10,569 bases of DNA from Triparma columacea (taxonomy: Eukaryota; Sar; Bolidophyceae; Parmales; Triparmaceae): NCBI GenBank assembly GCA_030267965.1, contig BRYA01001227.1:1-10569 (forward strand), in the 5' to 3' direction. Under the pieces are notes generated by a model that was given only the letters and a program-made list of their open reading frames with translations, was not told the origin of the DNA and made no database searches. Positions 6,868 to 10,569 of this stretch are shown here, in pieces. The number at the start of each line of letters is the position of its first letter. Position 1 is the first letter of the stretch. The translations under genes were made by a program, and so were the position numbers.

Positions 6868-9021
6868 ATGGAGGGTGAGGTTGAAGCAGATGTTGGCCTC
6901 ATGGGTGATGTCGCTACGATCGACGATGGTCCGCAGCTTCCCTCTAGCCCTGAGCGCGCCCATTCCGGTGTGTGCGACCCAACGAGAAGTTCACCAGCTG
7001 TTTCTCAAATGGCTAAGAAGGGGAGGAACGACATTAAAGCTCAGGATGAAGGGGCGATTGAGGTCGCCGAGGAGAAAAATGAGGCCGAGGAAGAGGCCGA
7101 GGAAGAGTCCGAGGAGGTGATGGCCCCCGTCGACCACGGTCGCACGACTTCTGGTCAAGAAGGAAAGCAGTTGGGGGAAGACCTGATGTGGGCAGTTAAG
7201 GAAAGGGAGGACGGGAGGACGAAGGAAGAGGCCGTGGGAGAGTTTGTTGCGACGAATGATCTTCTGAAAGGTGTCGTTGAGAAGTACGCATTTATTGAGG
7301 CGATGCTGGCTGCCGTCATTGAGAACAAGCTGCACAGGATGAGGAAGGTGAAGGGAACAGCCAAGGACCTGGAGAAAGTGGACGGGAAGGAGATCGGCGA
7401 AAGCCTAGCGTCGACATTAGTAGCAAGTACGCAGGTACAATCGGCTATCGATGAGTGGATGCACCAGTTCCCTGCTCTGAAGGAGCTTGACGAGGAGTAT
7501 GGCTGGTTCCGACCTCTGCTCGAGACGATTGGCTTCAAGCTGATGGAGGAAGTTCCTTGGGGTGTCAAGATGAGGGTGACAGTGGGAGCTGTCACAAGCA
7601 TGTCTGATTTGCTGACTGATGTGTATGTTACGTACATGTTTTGGAAAGATAAGAAGTATGGGTACTTCAAAGCGTCTTTAGCAAGTTTGGCAGTATCAAT
7701 TGGGCTCCTGATGCTTTTGGTTTGGACACAGAACAGGAAGTTGGGGATGAAGAGGGTGTTAAGGGAGTGGATTCCAATCTTGCTTGGGTACAAGCCTGCA
7801 GTTGATGCTTATAGGGTAGCAACTGGAGCAAAGCAAGAGGTTGGGACTCTAATTGACCCAATGACAGAAATGACGGGTATGAAAGCTTTTGAGATGTTTG
7901 CTGAGGCAATCCCTGGAGTGATCATCCAACTTATGGCTATAGCAACAAGTGACAAAGATGTTTCAACTTCTGCGTGGCTTTCAGTTGCAGTGTCAGCAAT
8001 TACAACAGGCTTTGCCTCTGCAACAATTAGTTATGATTGGGACACAGACCCTGCTAATAGAGAAGCGGCACCATACTTCTATGGGTATATACCAGCAAAA
8101 GCAAGCAAGAGAACATTAGTATTTGTGTCCATGTTGCTCTTGACAGCAGGTATGCTTCTAATAAGGTGTACAACAATAGTTCTACTTGGGTTGATTGGAG
8201 GTAGTTGGGTCTTTCTCTACATTGGCACTGACCTTGGCCTGTATTTGTTGGTTAAGATATTGAGGGGAGACTTTTGGTATTGGATTCCTGCAGGGGGAAA
8301 TGTAGAGATTATGAGTAGTATTGGGTTCAGAGTGATATCGAAGATTATTGTAGACTTCACTTCACTTGTGCAGCTTAGAATCCCTTATGAAGTTGGAGGA
8401 GTTTATTGGCTATTTGGACTTCTGTTGACAATGGTAAGTCTACCAGTGTCAATATATATATATCTACTTTCTCCTTATGTAGATGACAACCCAATTGATT
8501 TTGCATCATTTATAGTGAAGTATATCATACCAATAACTACCATATGCCTTGGTGTTTTCTTTTTTAACATTGAGAGGAAGTACTTGCACACCTTCTGGAG
8601 TACACAGAGGTCAAAGGATACGACAATGGCAATTTTCCTTGAAGGAGAAAGTGAAAAAATAAAGTTTGTGGTCTTTTGGTATTCAAGGCATCATTGGGAC
8701 TCAATTGAAGGAGAAATTAAGAAATGGGTTGGCTTAAACTGGGCTAAATGGGAAGAGGAGAAGCCAGAGTGGTTCACTGATGTGATGAAGGCTAAAGTAC
8801 CTGTAGATTTTATTCCATCAGATGGAGATGCTAGAAGGAGAGAAAGTGTGAGAAGAGCAAGTATTGATGCTGAAGCTGAGGGTGGTCTAGCAGATGCATT
8901 GAGAGCAAGTGTAAGGAGAGCAAGTGTTGGAGGCGCTGATGGTGGAGATATTCTAGGGGTAGGAGGTGGGAAGGCGAAAGTAAGCAGTGTTTTGCCACTT
9001 AAGGATGAGGACGGGGATTAA
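6868..9021 (+). CDS. Multi-pass membrane protein, possibly XK-related-like (717 aa, intronless)
   Basis: ATG 6868 has A at -3 and opens an uninterrupted frame to TAA at 9019-9021. Residues 1-100 are disordered and acidic, including three 12-bp repeats (7081-7116) encoding EAEE-type units. Residues 100-230 are soluble and helical. From about 237 to 566 there are some eight hydrophobic segments (about 237-258, 267-286, 345-360, 368-387, 415-433, 434-464, 510-532, 547-566). SDLLTDVYVTYMFW followed by a long helix, and a later FEMFAEAIPGVIIQLM segment, faintly recall the D-x-x-T-D and E-x-x-P-Q-x-x-L-Q-L pattern of XK-related scramblases. This is weak. A Trp-rich segment at 600-636 precedes a tail with three R-R-x-S sites (S660, S665, S686) in two copies spaced 21 residues; R-R-x-S is the PKA-type consensus. 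CpG is abundant to about 7674 and nearly absent afterwards, and all 21 Arg codons from residue 272 on are AGA/AGG. Function not established. Confidence 0.88.
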   Translation: MEGEVEADVGLMGDVATIDDGPQLPSSPERAHSGVCDPTRSSPAVSQMAKKGRNDIKAQDEGAIEVAEEKNEAEEEAEEESEEVMAPVDHGRTTSGQEGKQLGEDLMWAVKEREDGRTKEEAVGEFVATNDLLKGVVEKYAFIEAMLAAVIENKLHRMRKVKGTAKDLEKVDGKEIGESLASTLVASTQVQSAIDEWMHQFPALKELDEEYGWFRPLLETIGFKLMEEVPWGVKMRVTVGAVTSMSDLLTDVYVTYMFWKDKKYGYFKASLASLAVSIGLLMLLVWTQNRKLGMKRVLREWIPILLGYKPAVDAYRVATGAKQEVGTLIDPMTEMTGMKAFEMFAEAIPGVIIQLMAIATSDKDVSTSAWLSVAVSAITTGFASATISYDWDTDPANREAAPYFYGYIPAKASKRTLVFVSMLLLTAGMLLIRCTTIVLLGLIGGSWVFLYIGTDLGLYLLVKILRGDFWYWIPAGGNVEIMSSIGFRVISKIIVDFTSLVQLRIPYEVGGVYWLFGLLLTMVSLPVSIYIYLLSPYVDDNPIDFASFIVKYIIPITTICLGVFFFNIERKYLHTFWSTQRSKDTTMAIFLEGESEKIKFVVFWYSRHHWDSIEGEIKKWVGLNWAKWEEEKPEWFTDVMKAKVPVDFIPSDGDARRRESVRRASIDAEAEGGLADALRASVRRASVGGADGGDILGVGGGKAKVSSVLPLKDEDGD
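7081..7116 (+). repeat. Three 12-bp tandem repeats inside gene 3
   Basis: GAGGCCGAGGAA occurs twice exactly and a third time as GAGTCCGAGGAG, encoding an acidic E-A-E-E repeat near residues 72-83. In-frame slippage expansion in a disordered acidic region explains it; no specific role is inferred. Confidence 0.85.
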
Positions 9022-9084
9022 CTTAAGAGGCAGCAACATTTGTAGGATAAAATGACTTAATTTGGTATTAGTAACAGTAACAAC
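9022..9084 (+). other. 3' flank of gene 3
   Basis: Short AT-rich sequence after the gene 3 stop, with no coding potential, probably 3'UTR. ATAAAA (9048-9053) could serve in polyadenylation, but no signal is certain. Confidence 0.4.
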
Positions 9085-9296
9085 TAGTTGATCGCTAACT
9101 TGTGTCATGGCTGTTGAACGCTTTGCTCCACGCTTTAAACTACTTTGTTCTATGGCTTCGCTCTTTAGTAGTGTGTTATGATAAAGAGGATAGTAGATCG
9201 CTAACTTGTGTCATGGCTGTTGAACGCTTTGATCAACGCTTTAAACTACATTGTTCTATGGCTTCGCTCTTTAGTCGTGTGTTATGATAAAGAGGT
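9085..9296. repeat. Two 106-bp tandem repeat units downstream of gene 3
   Basis: Units at 9085-9190 and 9191-9296 differ at about six positions (roughly 94-95% identity). Each unit ends with an inverted repeat, CTCTTTA ... TAAAGAG (9161-9167/9182-9188 and 9267-9273/9288-9294), with a 14-nt loop. Each also contains CTAAC and an internal near-duplicate of a CGCTTT motif. CpGs persist in the units (about five each) although the sequence on both sides is CpG-poor. A short frame across the repeat shows no protein character. A subtelomeric satellite or repeated 3'-end processing element are both possible. Confidence 0.93.
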
Positions 9297-9542
9297 TTAT
9301 TGGATTTGGGGATGGGAGAGTGAAGGTAAGGGAAGGGTGTGTGTGGGGAGAGTATTGTGTAGGTGAGGGAAATAGAAAGGGTTAGGAGTGGGGAGGAGTG
9401 AGGCTAATGGGGGGTCGTGCTGTTGTTTGACAGGGAGGTTCAGCGTTTAGAGAGTGCATTTTAGTTAATGGTTGGAATCAGGAGAGATGACGGTAAATGG
9501 ATAAGATAAGAGGGAAACGGGAAGAAGTAAAGTGAAGAGATT
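9297..9542. other. Purine-rich subtelomeric spacer
   Basis: G- and A-rich on the + strand, without a supportable gene. It contains the second copy of the 25-bp dispersed repeat (9345-9369) and a possible continuation of the downstream coiled-coil pseudogene in its last 60 bases, where frame 3 is interrupted by stops at 9507-9509 and 9528-9530. Confidence 0.6.
9345..9369 (+). repeat. 25-bp dispersed repeat, copy 2
   Basis: Matches 6297-6321 at 24 of 25 positions. It is preceded by TAAAGAGGTT at 9288-9297, about 47 bp upstream, compared with about 100 bp for the first copy. The collinear arrangement suggests that the flank of gene 2 and the flank of gene 3 share an old duplicated segment or element. 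Confidence 0.6.
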
Positions 9543-10276
9543 GCACTTGGGAGGGAAAAGGTGGAGGGGGTGGAGATGTTAAAGAACGCACTGAGGGGGG
9601 GAGAGCTTGGCTTGGAGAGCATGGAGAGGGATGTCTCCAGGAGGGAGAAGGATGTTTAGGGAGCGCAAGAGAGACTCAGGGGGAGTGAGGATGTAGTAGA
9701 GGGCAAGGAGAGGAGCATCATTGTCATGATTGAGGTAGTGAGAAGGACATTGGGGTCAAGGAGTTGGGGATAGCTGAGAGGGAGAGGGAGAGATTTGTTG
9801 AGAAGAAATTGAAGGCTATTGAGGACAGTGAGGTTCACATTGAGAGAGAATAGTCATCCTTGCTCTCAGGGGAGAAAGGGGTCAGGGAACACGAGAGAAG
9901 GAACACGAGAGAAGTAGGGCCTTAGAATCTGAGAAGGAACTTGGGGAGAGGAAGAGGAAGGGAGAAGGGGAGGATTGAAAGCAGGCTTGCAGAGTGCAAA
10001 CTAGGGGAGGATATAATGAGGGATGTTGAGAAGAGAAAAGAGGAGGAGGAGGGAAGGGAGAGAGAAGTTGCAGAGGAAGAATCCAGGGCAGAGGAGGAGG
10101 TATCAAGGATGAGAGCTAAGGCAGAGAGGGTGAGGGAGATAGACAAAGAGGAGATCAAGAAGCTCAGGGAGGAAGAGGACATGATAGTTGGGGAGAAGTT
10201 TGAGTGGGAGGGGAAAGGGGAGGAGGTTGGAAGGGTCGTTGTGGTGGAAAGGGTTAGGGTTAGTGATATCCCCTAA
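9543..10276 (+). pseudogene. Frameshifted coiled-coil protein pseudogene next to the telomere
   Basis: Reading from 9543 gives a Glu/Arg/Lys-rich helical protein (for example ESMERDVSRREKDV) that is cut by TAG at 9657 and again at 9771. The same character continues in a different frame from 9776 (RFVEKKLKAIEDSEVHIERE, TAG 9851). It then shifts to a third frame at an exact 14-bp tandem duplication (9887-9914: ALESEKELGERKRKGEGED, TGA 9976), and finally to the open frame ending at 10276 (RIESRLAECKLGEDIMRDVE and a long acidic helix). CTAAC motifs and pyrimidine tracts, present in the supported introns, are absent, so introns are unlikely. The last codons read through TTAGGG-like sequence. A long coiled-coil parent gene is inferred; its identity is unknown. 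CpG is depleted, as in the 3' part of gene 3. Confidence 0.65.
9887..9914 (+). repeat. Perfect 14-bp tandem duplication (frameshifting)
   Basis: GAACACGAGAGAAG occurs twice back to back (9887-9900 and 9901-9914). Because 14 is not a multiple of 3, it produces exactly the change of reading frame seen between the coiled-coil segments before and after it. Confidence 0.95.
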
Positions 10277-10347
10277 CAGCCGGGCATGTTCGGCCTAACC
10301 CTGATCCTAACCCTAACCCTAACCCTAACCCTAACCACAACCCTAAC
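10251..10347. repeat. Interstitial telomere repeats in head-to-head arrangement
   Basis: G-strand telomere sequence GGGTTAGGGTTAG (10251-10263) is followed by TGATAT, CCCCTAAC (10270-10277), a 16-nt imperfect palindrome GCCGGGCATGTTCGGC (10279-10294), and then nine C-strand hexamers (10294-10347). Seven of the nine are canonical CCTAAC; the variants are CCTGAT and CACAAC. TTAGGG running into CCCTAA is the arrangement left by an end-to-end telomere fusion or a fold-back event. The C-strand array is inverted relative to the terminal telomere about 145 bp away. Confidence 0.9.
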
Positions 10348-10490
10348 AGGAGGACACCGCAAGATGATATATAATAATCTATATATTATAGTCTTTATAT
10401 AATAGTGTCTATATATACTGAAAGACACCGCTAAATGAACCCTAACTGAAAGACACTGCTAATTGTATATTATAGTCTTTATATAATAGT
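10348..10490. repeat. AT-rich repeated spacer between inverted telomere arrays
   Basis: Two identical 27-bp blocks (10382-10408 and 10466-10492; beginning TATATTATAGTC, ending TATAATAGTGT) lie 84 bp apart, each able to form a 7-bp TATTATA/TATAATA stem. A 28-bp tandem unit beginning CTGAAAGACAC(C/T)GCTAA occurs at 10418 and 10446, and a third GACACCGC copy lies at 10353-10360. A lone AACCCTAAC sits at 10438-10446. No gene is present. Confidence 0.88.
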
Positions 10491-10569
10491 GTTAGGGTTA
10501 GGGTTAGTGTTAGGGTTAGGGTTAGGGTTAGGGTTAGGGTTAGGGTTAGGGTTAGGGTTAGGGTTAGGG
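10491..10569 (+). repeat. Terminal telomere array (TTAGGG)n
   Basis: Thirteen consecutive hexamers of GTTAGG phase, all canonical except one GTTAGT at 10503-10508, run to the last base. The G-rich strand points to the window end, as expected for the right end of a chromosome. The array starts inside the second copy of the 27-bp AT-rich block. Confidence 0.97.

Noticed and set aside
6706..6963. - strand open frame overlapping the start of gene 3
   Set aside because: It overlaps the N-terminus of a 717-codon frame, has no recognisable domain, and no splice or start signals favour it.
9102..9287. 61-codon open frame on the + strand
   Set aside because: It lies entirely within the 106-bp tandem repeat, begins in no clear context and has no protein character; treated as noncoding.
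9660..9980. Introns as the explanation for the frame changes in the coiled-coil gene
   Set aside because: There are no CTAAC motifs, pyrimidine tracts or convincing donor/acceptor pairs between the segments, and a 14-bp duplication accounts for one shift exactly.
10348..10490. CRISPR-like array
   Set aside because: The repeats are AT-rich, unequal in spacing and flanked by telomere sequence in a eukaryotic chromosome end.

Overview
This is the right-hand end of a linear eukaryotic chromosome. The last 79 bases are a (TTAGGG)n telomere with its G-rich strand running 5'->3' to the end of the window. Inside it lie three spliced or intronless protein genes, all on the + strand, and then a decayed subtelomere. 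Short introns (99-193 bp), GC-rich purine-loaded exons, pyrimidine-loaded introns, a vertebrate-type telomere repeat and a centriole-type gene suggest a small-genome unicellular eukaryote. My best guess is a stramenopile microalga, possibly a bolidophyte/Triparma-like lineage, because the membrane protein at 6868-9021 resembles a large family I associate with that group. That placement is inference from memory, not proof.

Layout. 1-308: 5' flank of gene 1 with a perfect palindromic hairpin and short degenerate repeats. 309-4533: gene 1, five exons, 1234 aa. Its N-terminal third resembles the conserved N-terminus of the centriolar protein CEP295/Ana1, and its C-terminal two thirds are acidic and low-complexity. 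4655-6143: gene 2, four exons, 352 aa, an unrecognised ankyrin-like helical-repeat protein starting only 121 bp after gene 1 stops. 6144-6867: intergenic, with inverted repeats, a dispersed repeat block and a possible 5'UTR intron. 6868-9021: gene 3, one uninterrupted ORF of 717 aa, a multi-pass membrane protein with an acidic N-terminus and a tail carrying three R-R-x-S sites. 9085-9296: two 106-bp tandem repeat units. About 9543-10276: a purine-rich, frameshifted coiled-coil pseudogene. 10251-10347: head-to-head interstitial telomere repeats. 10348-10490: AT-rich repeated spacer. 10491-10569: terminal telomere.

How the parts relate. The genes do not form an obvious pathway; this is a transition from single-copy core sequence (genes 1 and 2) to subtelomeric sequence. 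All seven introns supported by reading frame carry a CTAAC or TTAAC branch-site-like motif upstream of the acceptor. That motif helped define the gene models and argues that the breaks in the telomere-proximal coiled-coil gene are mutations rather than introns. The sharpest compositional signal is inside gene 3: CpG dinucleotides are common up to about 7674 and nearly absent for the remaining 1.3 kb of the same open frame.
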